DNA of 34,306 nucleotides from Nocardioides sp. (GTDB lineage: Bacteria > Actinomycetota > Actinomycetes > Propionibacteriales > Nocardioidaceae): contig NZ_JANINT010000034.1 of the NCBI RefSeq assembly GCF_024509035.1, positions 25,232 through 59,537 on the forward strand, given 5' to 3'. Shown here one piece after another: positions 23,759 through 30,413 of this stretch. The notes below the pieces were generated by a model that saw only the letters and a program-made list of their open reading frames with translations, made no database searches and had not been told where the DNA came from. Position 1 is the first letter of the stretch. Every line of letters starts with the position of its first letter. Both the position numbers and the translations under genes were made by a program.

Positions 23759-23788
23759 ACGGTCGCGCCGGCGAGGACTAGATTTCAA
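23759..23788 (-). promoter_or_regulatory. Promoter of drug exporter, overlapping tetR promoter
   Basis: Reverse-strand -35 TTGAAA (23788-23783), 18-base spacer, -10 GACCGT (23764-23759), about 30 bases of leader. The -35 overlaps the tetR -10. An inverted repeat TTCA-N7-TGAA (23784-23798) covers both and could be the TetR operator. Confidence 0.45.
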
Positions 23789-23790
23789 GG
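23779..23790 (+). promoter_or_regulatory. -10 hexamer of tetR transcript
   Basis: TAGATT at 23779-23784 lies 6 bases before GTG 23791, the start of a 15-codon leader ORF, and 50 bases before the tetR ATG. Confidence 0.5.
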
Positions 23791-23838
23791 GTGATGAATT
23801 ATGGGCGCCTCGTGCGGACCTGCGGACCGGAGCGATGA
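23791..23838 (+). CDS. Possible 15-codon leader peptide before tetR
   Basis: GTG 23791 opens a short frame encoding V-M-N-Y-G-R-L-V-R-T-C-G-P-E-R and ends in TGA at 23836-23838, sharing four bases (ATGA) with the tetR start. A TAGATT hexamer six bases upstream would start the mRNA at this GTG, so ribosomes would load on the leader ORF without a Shine-Dalgarno sequence and reach tetR by coupling. This is inferred from arrangement only; the peptide resembles nothing I know, and a 15-codon frame can arise by chance. Confidence 0.4.
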   Translation: MMNYGRLVRTCGPER

Positions 23839-24497
23839 GCGCGTCCGGCGGGGCGCGACGCGGTCGTCGGGCCGGCAAGCCCGAGACGCGCGCGGAAATC
23901 CTGGAGGTCGCGCGACGCCAGTTCCTCGAGGACGGCTACCAGGGCGTGACGATGCGGGGTGTGGCGCGCGAGGCGGGCGTCGACCAGGCCCTGGTCGCCT
24001 ACTACTTCGGCTCGAAGAAGGGGCTGTTCGGCGCCGCGCTCGCGCTGACGGTGAACCCGCCGGACGCCCTGCGCGCAGTCCTGGCCGGCGACGACGCGAC
24101 CCTTCCGGAACGGCTGCTGCGCACGGTGCTCACCGTCTGGGACGACCCCGAGCTCGGGCGGCCGCTGCGGGCGCTCGCCTCGAGCGCGGGCCACGATCCT
24201 GAGGTCCTCCGGCTGCTGCGCGAGGTGCTCCAGGCCGAGATGGTCGGGCCGTTGGCCGAGCGGTTCGGGGGAGCCGACGCGATGGCCCGTGCGGGCGCGT
24301 TCGGCAGCCAGATCGCCGGGATCGTCCTGGTCCGCTACTGGCTCGAGGCCGAACCGGTGGCGTCGATGAGTGTCGACGAGGTGGTGCGGTACGCCGCTCC
24401 CGGGCTGCGCGCGGCGATGCGGGGGCCGGGTCGTCGGCCCCCGCGATCGCGCCCGATCGATACGGCTAGTTCAGGCTCATCCGCGGCTCGCCGTTGA
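23835..24497 (+). CDS. TetR/AcrR-family transcriptional regulator
   Basis: A 220-residue repressor-type regulator. The N-terminal DNA-binding helix-turn-helix is typical: T-R-A-E-I-L-E-V-A-R-R-Q-F-L-E-D-G-Y-Q-G-V-T-M-R-G-V-A-R-E-A-G-V-type sequence spans residues about 20-50, then A-L-V-A-Y-Y-F-G-S-K-K-G-L-F. The C-terminal ligand domain has the TetR_C form with a predicted dimer helix around F-G-S-Q-I-A-G-I-V-L-V-R-Y-W. The last 25 or so residues (R-G-P-G-R-R-P-P-R-S-R) are Arg/Ser-rich and lie beyond a strong hairpin, as if an older stop codon had been lost. ATG 23835 has only a poor GGAG two bases upstream and overlaps the stop of a 15-codon leader ORF. The divergent DHA2 exporter is the obvious target. 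The end overlaps the convergent hydrolase gene by 32 bases. Confidence 0.9.
   Translation: MSASGGARRGRRAGKPETRAEILEVARRQFLEDGYQGVTMRGVAREAGVDQALVAYYFGSKKGLFGAALALTVNPPDALRAVLAGDDATLPERLLRTVLTVWDDPELGRPLRALASSAGHDPEVLRLLREVLQAEMVGPLAERFGGADAMARAGAFGSQIAGIVLVRYWLEAEPVASMSVDEVVRYAAPGLRAAMRGPGRRPPRSRPIDTASSGSSAARR
24414..24450. terminator. Hairpin within the 3' end of tetR
   Basis: A 10-bp core stem (24419-24428 with 24435-24444, 6-base loop) extends by 5 bp after one bulged base (24414-24418 with 24446-24450). It lies upstream of both convergent ends on the tetR side and just past the SGNH gene stop at 24466, so it best fits a terminator for that reverse gene. Confidence 0.5.
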
Positions 24498-25692
24498 GCA
24501 GACCGGTGCCGGCGATCGTGCACTTCCCGCTGCGCGGGGTGCCGCCGTTCCAGGCCTGGCGGACGCACGAGCGGGTGGCGAGCTGCGCCCAGTAGTTGGG
24601 GTGCAGCGACTCCTGGATGTAGTACGGGCTGCTGGATCCGGCGGTCGACACCGTGCGGATCTGGTTGATCCACTCGGTCTGGTCGACCGCGCCCGGCGAC
24701 ATCCAGTTGGCGATGCCCTTCTCCTCGTAGAGACCGACGGTGTTCTCGCAGAGCCGGCGCCCGTTGAACGCGCTGGACAGGTCGAGCGTGCGGGTGTTGG
24801 TCAGGCCGGAGTCGGCGACCGCGCCGAACACGGCGCCGTTGATCGTCGGCAGCGCGGAGTCGTTGGCCCAGTCGGCGTCCTTGTTCCAGAACCCGCAGCC
24901 GCCGGTGCTCTGGCGGGTGTAGCCGCTCTCGGAGTAGCGGAAGCCGGAGCCGCGCGCGATCGGGCTGGGGTAGTTCTGCACGAGCAGCGTCCACTGGGAG
25001 TCGGCGTACCCGGCGTTGCGCATGGCGGTCGCGACGTTGCGCAGCGCGCCGGCGATGCGGGCGCGGACGGCGGAGACGTTGCTCGCGGTGAAGTTCGCCT
25101 TCACGGAGCTGTCGTCGTAGCAGTAGTCCTTCCACCAGGTCGGCGAGGCCAGGAAGTCGGCGACGCAGGAGGTGACGACGTCGGCGAACTTGAAGTCGTT
25201 GCCGCCGATCGAGACCACGACCATGCTCACCCGGTGCGAGGCGGCGAACTGCTGGAGCATCTTGGCCTGGCCGAGCTTGCCGGCGCCGTCGTCGAAGAAG
25301 TCGAGACCCGGCTTGAAGTTGTCGCCGTTCGAGGTCGCGGTCTTCGCCCCGGAGCAGGCGAGGTTGAGGCCGTTGACGCCGCCGCCGACGTACGCCTCGG
25401 CGGACTTGCTGCGGTGGCAGCGGTTGATCGTCTCGCCGGTGCCGGCCGCGTTGTCGTAGTACGCGGTCGACCCGAGCGCGTCGGCGCGGCTCGACGAGGC
25501 GTTGCTGCTGCCGGCCCAGCGTCCGGCCTCGCCGCTGATGTAGGAGTCGCCGAGGGTCACCACCCACGGCGTCCCGACACCGGGTCCGTCGGCCTGGGCC
25601 GGCGATGCGGTCGGGAGGAGCAGGCCGCCGAGAGCGGCGGCGAGGACGGTCAGGACGCTGAGGGTGCGGGTCCGAGCCCGGGATGTGACCAC
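24466..25692 (-). CDS. Secreted SGNH/GDSL hydrolase
   Basis: A 408-residue exported serine esterase/lipase-like enzyme. The signal peptide (R-A-R-T-R-T, then a Leu/Ala core) ends at A-Q-A, near residue 34. The catalytic blocks are in order: G-D-S-Y (Ser50) as block I, an A-C-S-G-A-K-T segment as block II, S-I-G-G-N-D-F as block III and E-S-L-H-P-N-Y-W with the catalytic His as block V. Several Cys pairs (for example I-N-R-C-H and V-T-S-C, K-D-Y-C-Y, G-G-C-G-F) suggest disulfides typical of secreted actinomycete lipases. The substrate is unknown. GTG 25692 is chosen over GTG 25698 because TAGGTT lies eight bases before it, whereas 25698 would be only two bases from that hexamer. It lies downstream of the thymidine kinase gene but has its own promoter. 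Confidence 0.88.
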   Translation of the reverse strand: MVTSRARTRTLSVLTVLAAALGGLLLPTASPAQADGPGVGTPWVVTLGDSYISGEAGRWAGSSNASSSRADALGSTAYYDNAAGTGETINRCHRSKSAEAYVGGGVNGLNLACSGAKTATSNGDNFKPGLDFFDDGAGKLGQAKMLQQFAASHRVSMVVVSIGGNDFKFADVVTSCVADFLASPTWWKDYCYDDSSVKANFTASNVSAVRARIAGALRNVATAMRNAGYADSQWTLLVQNYPSPIARGSGFRYSESGYTRQSTGGCGFWNKDADWANDSALPTINGAVFGAVADSGLTNTRTLDLSSAFNGRRLCENTVGLYEEKGIANWMSPGAVDQTEWINQIRTVSTAGSSSPYYIQESLHPNYWAQLATRSCVRQAWNGGTPRSGKCTIAGTGLLNGEPRMSLN

Positions 25693-25706
25693 GATCACGC
25701 AACCTA
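25693..25706 (-). promoter_or_regulatory. -10 hexamer of SGNH hydrolase gene
   Basis: TAGGTT (reverse strand, 25706-25701) lies 8 bases before GTG 25692, in the 49-base gap after the thymidine kinase gene. The spacing is at the long end for a leaderless start. Confidence 0.45.
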
Positions 25707-25741
25707 GGGCCAGTGAGACCTTTAGGGGAAGGGGGAAATCC

Positions 25742-26395
25742 CTAGCCGAAGGGCAAAGGCTCGGGGGCCAGTGACACCGCCTTGGCGCGGGCGGCGGTGA
25801 GCCGGCGGCGGTGGTGCTGGCGGCAGAGCACCTCGTAGGCCACCTCGGCCGGCGGCTGGTCGACGGCGTCGACGTCGCCCACCACGATCACGTCGCCCTC
25901 GACGACCATCACGCCGTTCTCGGTGCGGGCGTTGTGGGTCGCGCGCTTGCCGCACCAGCACAGCGCCTCGACCTGCAGGACGTTCATCCGGTCGGCCAGC
26001 TCGACCAGGCGCGCGCTGCCCTCGAACAGCTGGGTGCGGAAGTCGGTGAGGATGCCGAAGGCGAACACGTCGATCTGCAGCTCGTCGACGATCTTGGCGA
26101 GCTGGTCGATCTGGTCGCGGGTGTAGAACTGCGCCTCGTCGCAGATCAGGTAGTCGATGCGCCCGCCCTGGGTCAGCGAGTGCACGACGTAGCGCCAGAA
26201 GTCGAAGTCGCGGTCGACCTCGAGTGCCTCGTGCGTGAGGCCCAGCCGGCTCGACAGCGTCGCCTGCCCGGCCCGGTCGTGCGTGGTGAACAGCCGGCCC
26301 ACCCGACCCCGCGCCGAGTGGTTGTGGTTGGTCTGGAGCGCCAGGGTGCTCTTGCCGGAGTCCATGGTGCCGGTGAAGAAGTGCAGTTCAGCCAC
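25742..26395 (-). CDS. tdk: Thymidine kinase
   Basis: Phosphorylates thymidine with ATP in the pyrimidine salvage pathway; type II (TK1-like), 217 residues. The P-loop is G-T-M-D-S-G-K-S-T near residue 8, the Walker B/catalytic segment is Y-L-I-C-D-E-A-Q-F-Y with the catalytic Glu, and the lasso zinc site uses C-W-C-G-K-R-A-T plus a C-terminal C-R-Q-H-H. The substrate loop V-M-V-V-E-G-D-V-I-V-V-G carries the usual glycines before the zinc tail. The frame opens at ATG 26404, but GTG 26395 gives the family start (A-E-L-H-F-F) and has CAGGAT exactly seven bases upstream, so the shorter form with a leaderless mRNA is preferred. The divergent sulfurtransferase starts only 45 bases away. Confidence 0.95.
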   Translation of the reverse strand: MAELHFFTGTMDSGKSTLALQTNHNHSARGRVGRLFTTHDRAGQATLSSRLGLTHEALEVDRDFDFWRYVVHSLTQGGRIDYLICDEAQFYTRDQIDQLAKIVDELQIDVFAFGILTDFRTQLFEGSARLVELADRMNVLQVEALCWCGKRATHNARTENGVMVVEGDVIVVGDVDAVDQPPAEVAYEVLCRQHHRRRLTAARAKAVSLAPEPLPFG

Positions 26396-26408
26396 GGGGC
26401 GCATCCTG
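26396..26408 (-). promoter_or_regulatory. -10 hexamer, leaderless start of thymidine kinase gene
   Basis: CAGGAT (reverse strand, 26408-26403) lies 7 bases before GTG 26395. Its expected -35 zone overlaps the -10 of the divergent sulfurtransferase gene. Confidence 0.5.
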
Positions 26409-26427
26409 TCACGCCGTCCGGCTCGGC

Positions 26428-26439
26428 CAAGATGGGCAC
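26428..26439 (+). promoter_or_regulatory. -10 hexamer, leaderless start of sulfurtransferase gene
   Basis: CAAGAT at 26428-26433 lies 6 bases before ATG 26440; no Shine-Dalgarno sequence. Confidence 0.5.
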
Positions 26440-27246
26440 ATGGCCTCTCCGCTCATCTCTGCCGCCGAGCTCGCCGACGTCCTCGGTTCGGTGACGGTCC
26501 TCGACGTCCGGTACCGGATGGGCGGGCCCGGCGGCCTCGCCGAGTTCGCCCGGGGCCACGTGCCCGGAGCGGTGTACGTCGACCTCGACGCCGACCTGGC
26601 CGCGCCTGCGGGCGAGGGTGGGCGGCACCCGCTCCCCACCACCGAGGACTTCGAGGCAGCGATGCGGCGGGCCGGCGTGCGCGACGACCGGCCCGTGGTG
26701 GTCTACGACGACTGGTCGGGCCTGGCCGCCGGGCGCGCCTGGTGGCTGCTGCGCTACCACGGGCACCCGGACGTCCGGGTGCTCGACGGCGCCTGGCCGG
26801 CCTGGGTGGCGGCCGGGGGAGCGGTGCAGGCCGTCGCCGTCGCGCCCGCGTCGGGGGACTTCACGGCGCGTCCCGGAGCGATGCCCGTCGTCGGGGCCGA
26901 CCAGGTGGTCGACGTACCGGTGCTCGTGGACGCGCGGGCGCCCGAGCGCTACCGCGGCGAGGTCGAGCCGATCGACCCGGTGGCCGGGCACATCCCCGGA
27001 GCGGTGAACGTGCCGACCACGACCAACCTCCGCGCCGACGGGCGCTTCCGCAGCCCCGACGAGCTGCGGGCGCTGTACGCCGCCGCCGGGGTCACCGGCG
27101 AGGAGGACACCGCGGTCTACTGCGGGTCCGGTGTGACCGCGGTGCACGACCTGATCGCGCTCGAGGTCGCGGGCATCCGGGCGGCCCTCTACCCGGGCAG
27201 CTGGTCGGGCTGGATCACCGACCCGACACGCCCCGTCGAGCGTTGA
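26440..27246 (+). CDS. Rhodanese-type sulfurtransferase (thiosulfate/3-mercaptopyruvate)
   Basis: A 268-residue tandem rhodanese. The N-terminal domain (about 1-130) has the structural V-L-D-V-R-Y-R and G-H-V-P-G-A-V-Y-V-D motifs but no catalytic Cys. The C-terminal domain has V-D-A-R-A-P-E-R-Y, G-H-I-P-G-A-V-N and the active loop Y-C-G-S-G-V-T-A with Cys228. The C-G-S-G-V-T loop is of the 3-mercaptopyruvate type, whereas thiosulfate enzymes usually carry C-R-K-G-V-T, so mercaptopyruvate is the likelier donor. It is cytoplasmic and probably serves sulfur transfer or cyanide detoxification. The last codon and the TGA stop (27241-27246) lie inside the second copy of the palindromic repeat, so the repeat may have set the present C-terminus. 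Confidence 0.9.
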   Translation: MASPLISAAELADVLGSVTVLDVRYRMGGPGGLAEFARGHVPGAVYVDLDADLAAPAGEGGRHPLPTTEDFEAAMRRAGVRDDRPVVVYDDWSGLAAGRAWWLLRYHGHPDVRVLDGAWPAWVAAGGAVQAVAVAPASGDFTARPGAMPVVGADQVVDVPVLVDARAPERYRGEVEPIDPVAGHIPGAVNVPTTTNLRADGRFRSPDELRALYAAAGVTGEEDTAVYCGSGVTAVHDLIALEVAGIRAALYPGSWSGWITDPTRPVER

Positions 27247-27275
27247 CCCGCCCGAAACTTTCGGGCGGGTCAACG
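27241..27275. repeat. Palindromic repeat, copy 2, between convergent genes
   Basis: 17-base perfect arms (27241-27257 and 27259-27275) around one central base; 27241-27278 is identical to 13229-13266. It holds the sulfurtransferase stop and ends four bases before the reductase stop at 27280, so its hairpin can serve both transcripts as a terminator. Confidence 0.9.
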
Positions 27276-27279
27276 TGGT

Positions 27280-29280
27280 CTACCAGTGGATGCCCTTGAA
27301 CATCTTGGCCAGCATGATCTGCTCCGACTCCCGGCCGCCGGCGGACTCGCCCTGCGCCTTTCCTTGGGCCGCCGCCGAGTCCGGGAACACGTGGTAGGCC
27401 ATGTTGAGCACCCGGAAGGCCAGCTTGGGGGTCAGGGTGTGCGCGATGGCGCCGGCGTTGCCGAGCGCGGTGTTGATCTCGTGGGGGCGCTCGACCATCG
27501 CCTCGATGACCAGGTCGGCCGCCTGCGCCGGTGAGATCGTGGGGAACTTGTCGTAGAGCTTGGTCGGCGCGATCATCGGCGTCCGCACCAGCGGCATGTG
27601 GATGTTGGTGAACGTGATGCCGTCGCCGAACAGCTCCGAGGACACCACGTTGCTCCACGAGTCGAGGGCGGCCTTGGAGGCGACGTACGCCGAGAACCGC
27701 GGCGGGTTGGTCTGCACCCCGATCGAGGACACGTTGACGACGTGCCCGCCGCGGTTGGCGCGCATCGCGGGGACCAGGCCCATCACCAGACGGACCGCGC
27801 CGAAGTAGTTGAGCTGCATGGTGCGCTCGAAGTCGTGGAAGCGGTCCTGCGAGAGCCGCAGTGAGCGCCGGATGGAGCGGCCGGCGTTGTTGACGACGTA
27901 GTCGATCGAGGGCAGCTCGGCGCTCAGCGTCTCGCACAGCGCGTCGATGGCGTCGAGGTCGGAGAGGTCGCAGGGCTGGACGACAGCCGTGCCGCCGCGC
28001 GCCTCGATGAGCTCGCGCAGCTCGTCGAGCTTCTCCTTGCCGCGGGCGACCAGCACGGGGGTGCCGCCCGCCTGCGCCACCTTGAGCGCGGTGACCTTGC
28101 CGATGCCCGAGGACGCGCCGGTGACCACGACGTACCGACCCTGCAGCTTGTCGCGCACCCGCGGGTCACGGCCGGTGGAGTCGTCGAGGTGCTCCTCCCA
28201 GTAGGTCCACAGCGTGCGCGCGTAGGACTCCAGGTCGGGCACCCCGATGCCGGAGCCGGCCAGGGCCTGCTCGGTGCGGCGGGAGTCGAAGACGGCCGTG
28301 AACGACGTGTGCGCGAGGACCTCGGCCGGGATGCCGATGCGGCTCGTCAGGAGGTCGAGCACCGACTGCACGGCCCCGTTGCCCGCCAGGGTGGTGAGCA
28401 TGCCGGCCGGCGTCAGGGCGCGGGGGAGGAACCGCGTCATGCCTCGGTCGACGGGCGTGGCGAACCGCGGCGCCCCGGCGGCGGCGCAGAACGCGTTGAC
28501 CATGTCGACGACCGGCTGGGGCTCGGGGTTGACCAGGTGGAAGGCCTCGCCGTCGCGGTCGGGCAGGTGGGCGAGATGGTCCATCGCCGCGGCGACGTAG
28601 TCGACCGGCACGACGTTGGTGTCGCCGAGGTCGACGCCGACCAGCGGCAGCCATGCCGGCAGGTGGTCGCGCATCAGCTTCATCGCGCTGAAGAAGTAGT
28701 AGGGGCCGTCGATCTTGTCCATCTCGCCGGTGCCCGACGCGCCCACCACGATCGCGGGCCGGTAGACCCGCCACGGCACGCCCGACTCCTCACGCACCAC
28801 GCGCTCGGACTCGTACTTCGTGCGGTGGTACGGCGAGGGCAGGTGCTGCCCCTCGGCGAACATCGACTCGTCGAAGCGGCCGTGGAACTCACCGGCGGCG
28901 GCCACGGAGGAGACGTGGTGGAAGCAGCCGGCGTCGAGCTGCTCGGCCAGCGCGACCGCGTTGCGGGTGCCGCCGACGTTCAGCCGCTCGTTGGACTCGG
29001 CGTCGGCGGTCATGTCGTAGATCGCGGCCAGGTGGAACACGTGGTCGATCTCGCCACGGTGCTCGGCCACCCAGTCGGGGTCGACACCGAGCGCCTCGGC
29101 GGCCAGGTCGCCGACGACCGGCACGACCCGGTCGGTGTCCCAGCGGGAGATCAACGCCTCCATACGGCGCAGGGACCCCTCGCGCACGAGCACGAAGATC
29201 TCGCCCTCGCGGTGGTCGAGCAGCTCGCGGACCAGGTGCCGACCGATGAAGCCTGTGGCCCCGGTCACGAAGTAGGACAT
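27280..29280 (-). CDS. Two-domain fatty acyl-CoA reductase (AcrA1/Maqu_2507 type)
   Basis: A 666-residue fusion of two short-chain dehydrogenase domains. The N-terminal extended SDR has G-A-T-G-F-I-G (about 7-13) and Y151-K155 (Y-H-R-T-K); the C-terminal classical SDR has T-G-A-S-S-G-I-G (387-394), N-N-A-G (464-467) and S-S-I with Y532/K536 (Y-V-A-S-K). Order, length and the end (E-Q-I-M-L-A-K-M-F-K-G-I-H-W) match M. tuberculosis Rv3391 (AcrA1) and the Marinobacter enzyme Maqu_2507, which reduce fatty acyl-CoA with NADPH to aldehyde and then alcohol. Both active sites look intact. The product would be fatty alcohol for wax esters or ether lipids, but no wax synthase gene lies in the window. 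ATG 29280 has TAGCCT seven bases upstream. It is transcribed after sepH, 54 bases downstream. Confidence 0.88.
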   Translation of the reverse strand: MSYFVTGATGFIGRHLVRELLDHREGEIFVLVREGSLRRMEALISRWDTDRVVPVVGDLAAEALGVDPDWVAEHRGEIDHVFHLAAIYDMTADAESNERLNVGGTRNAVALAEQLDAGCFHHVSSVAAAGEFHGRFDESMFAEGQHLPSPYHRTKYESERVVREESGVPWRVYRPAIVVGASGTGEMDKIDGPYYFFSAMKLMRDHLPAWLPLVGVDLGDTNVVPVDYVAAAMDHLAHLPDRDGEAFHLVNPEPQPVVDMVNAFCAAAGAPRFATPVDRGMTRFLPRALTPAGMLTTLAGNGAVQSVLDLLTSRIGIPAEVLAHTSFTAVFDSRRTEQALAGSGIGVPDLESYARTLWTYWEEHLDDSTGRDPRVRDKLQGRYVVVTGASSGIGKVTALKVAQAGGTPVLVARGKEKLDELRELIEARGGTAVVQPCDLSDLDAIDALCETLSAELPSIDYVVNNAGRSIRRSLRLSQDRFHDFERTMQLNYFGAVRLVMGLVPAMRANRGGHVVNVSSIGVQTNPPRFSAYVASKAALDSWSNVVSSELFGDGITFTNIHMPLVRTPMIAPTKLYDKFPTISPAQAADLVIEAMVERPHEINTALGNAGAIAHTLTPKLAFRVLNMAYHVFPDSAAAQGKAQGESAGGRESEQIMLAKMFKGIHW

Positions 29281-29293
29281 GGCCGGGAGGCTA
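29281..29293 (-). promoter_or_regulatory. -10 hexamer, leaderless start of acyl-CoA reductase gene
   Basis: TAGCCT (reverse strand, 29293-29288) lies 7 bases before ATG 29280, without a Shine-Dalgarno sequence. It gives the reductase its own promoter after sepH. Confidence 0.6.
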
Positions 29294-29334
29294 CCCGCGG
29301 GTCGCGGCGGGGGACAGGGGTCGCGGCGCGATCC

Positions 29335-30285
29335 CTACTCCTGCTTGCCGCCCCCGAACATGATCTCGTCCCAGCTCGGCACCGAGGCCCGGCCGCGGGT
29401 CTTCTTCACCGGGCGCCGCGCCGGGGGCTCGTGCTCGTGCGGCGCCGGCTGTGCGTCCTCGGGTGCCTCGCCGCCGTGCAGGTCGTCCTCGGCCTGGGCC
29501 TGGGACGCCTCCTCGCGCAGCTCGGAGGCCTCGGCGGCGACCTCGGGGTCGCTGGGCGGGGTCTCGTCGAGGAAGGCCTCCAGGGGCCGTTCGGAGACCA
29601 GGCCGATGGCGTCCTCGCCGAGCGGCAGCTCCTGGTCGAGCTCGCCGACGGCGTTCAGCCGGCGCTGCCGGGCGTGCCGCAGGTCGTCGTGCGGGGCCGG
29701 GGCGGCCGCGATCGGCTCGCCGACCAGCCACCGGGCGTCCTCGTTGTCGAGGGTGACGTAGTTGCCGGGCACGTCGAAGGTCAGCTCAGCCGTGCCGCTG
29801 CGCTCGGGGGAGGAGTACGCCGCGGTCAGCGTCCAGCGGCCGTCCTCGCGGCGCCAGGCGTCCCACGTGATGGTGTCGGGGTCGACGTTGACCGAGCGCA
29901 GGTGGGTGGCCGCGGCGTCGCCGAGGGTGCGGGCACCGCCGCCGGACGGGGCCCCGTCGGTGCGGCGTACGGACGAGCGCTGCGCCCGCTCGGCGACGTG
30001 CTGGCGCTCGGCGAGCACGGGGGCGGCGAACGCCATGATCTTCTCGACCGACGTCTGGGCCGCCTCCGCCACCGCCTCGGGGGTCTCCCCGGCGCGGATC
30101 CGGGCCTGGATGTCGCGAGGGCGGAGGGCGCTGTCCATCTTGGTCTCCAATCGGCGGGTCGCATCCCCGCGCAGTGCGGCCCGGAGGCGCTCATCGAGGT
30201 CGAGGGTGTGCTCGACGCCGTCGTCGTCGGTCAGGCGCAGACGCTTCCCGTCATCGCTCACTCCAGCGAGCGTGAGGTGCGCCAT
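29335..30285 (-). CDS. sepH: Septation protein SepH (DUF3071)
   Basis: A 316-residue actinobacterial cell division protein that, in Streptomyces, stimulates FtsZ filament assembly. The conserved N-terminal DUF3071 domain is clear: L-A-G-V-S-D-D-G-K-R-L, D-E-R-L-R-A-A-L-R, L-R-P-R-D-I-Q-A-R-I-R-A-G-E-T-P-E-A-V with a helix-turn-helix-like segment, and P-V-L-A-E-R-Q-H-V-A-E-R-A. A middle part around W-R-R-E-D-G-R-W-T and a long acidic, disordered linker follow. It ends with the conserved C-terminal motif R-A-S-V-P-S-W-D-E-I-M-F-G that is diagnostic of SepH. ATG 30285 is chosen by similarity; AAGGAG lies 11 bases upstream, rather far, and an in-frame ATG nine codons earlier is possible. It is divergent from the TRIC-type channel gene and upstream of the acyl-CoA reductase. 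Confidence 0.93.
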   Translation of the reverse strand: MAHLTLAGVSDDGKRLRLTDDDGVEHTLDLDERLRAALRGDATRRLETKMDSALRPRDIQARIRAGETPEAVAEAAQTSVEKIMAFAAPVLAERQHVAERAQRSSVRRTDGAPSGGGARTLGDAAATHLRSVNVDPDTITWDAWRREDGRWTLTAAYSSPERSGTAELTFDVPGNYVTLDNEDARWLVGEPIAAAPAPHDDLRHARQRRLNAVGELDQELPLGEDAIGLVSERPLEAFLDETPPSDPEVAAEASELREEASQAQAEDDLHGGEAPEDAQPAPHEHEPPARRPVKKTRGRASVPSWDEIMFGGGKQE

Positions 30286-30401
30286 CGGTGGTCGAGCTCC
30301 TTGTCCCATCGTGTCGAGTGCGGCTTTCGGTGCGCCGAGCCTACGCCAGCGAGCCGCGCCCCGCCGGGACCGCGACGGCGTGCCTTCGACACCACCGGTA
30401 C

Positions 30402-30413
30402 TAGCCTCGTCCG
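30402..30413 (+). promoter_or_regulatory. -10 hexamer, leaderless start of TRIC-type channel gene
   Basis: TAGCCT at 30402-30407 lies 6 bases before GTG 30414, in the 128-base gap shared with sepH. Confidence 0.55.

Noticed and set aside
26173..27273. Reverse frame starting within the palindromic repeat
   Set aside because: Opposite the certain sulfurtransferase gene; its start lies in the repeat only because the repeat has open frames on both strands.
29293..29302. 10-base palindrome ACCCGCGGGT near the acyl-CoA reductase promoter
   Set aside because: Short GC palindromes are expected by chance at this composition.
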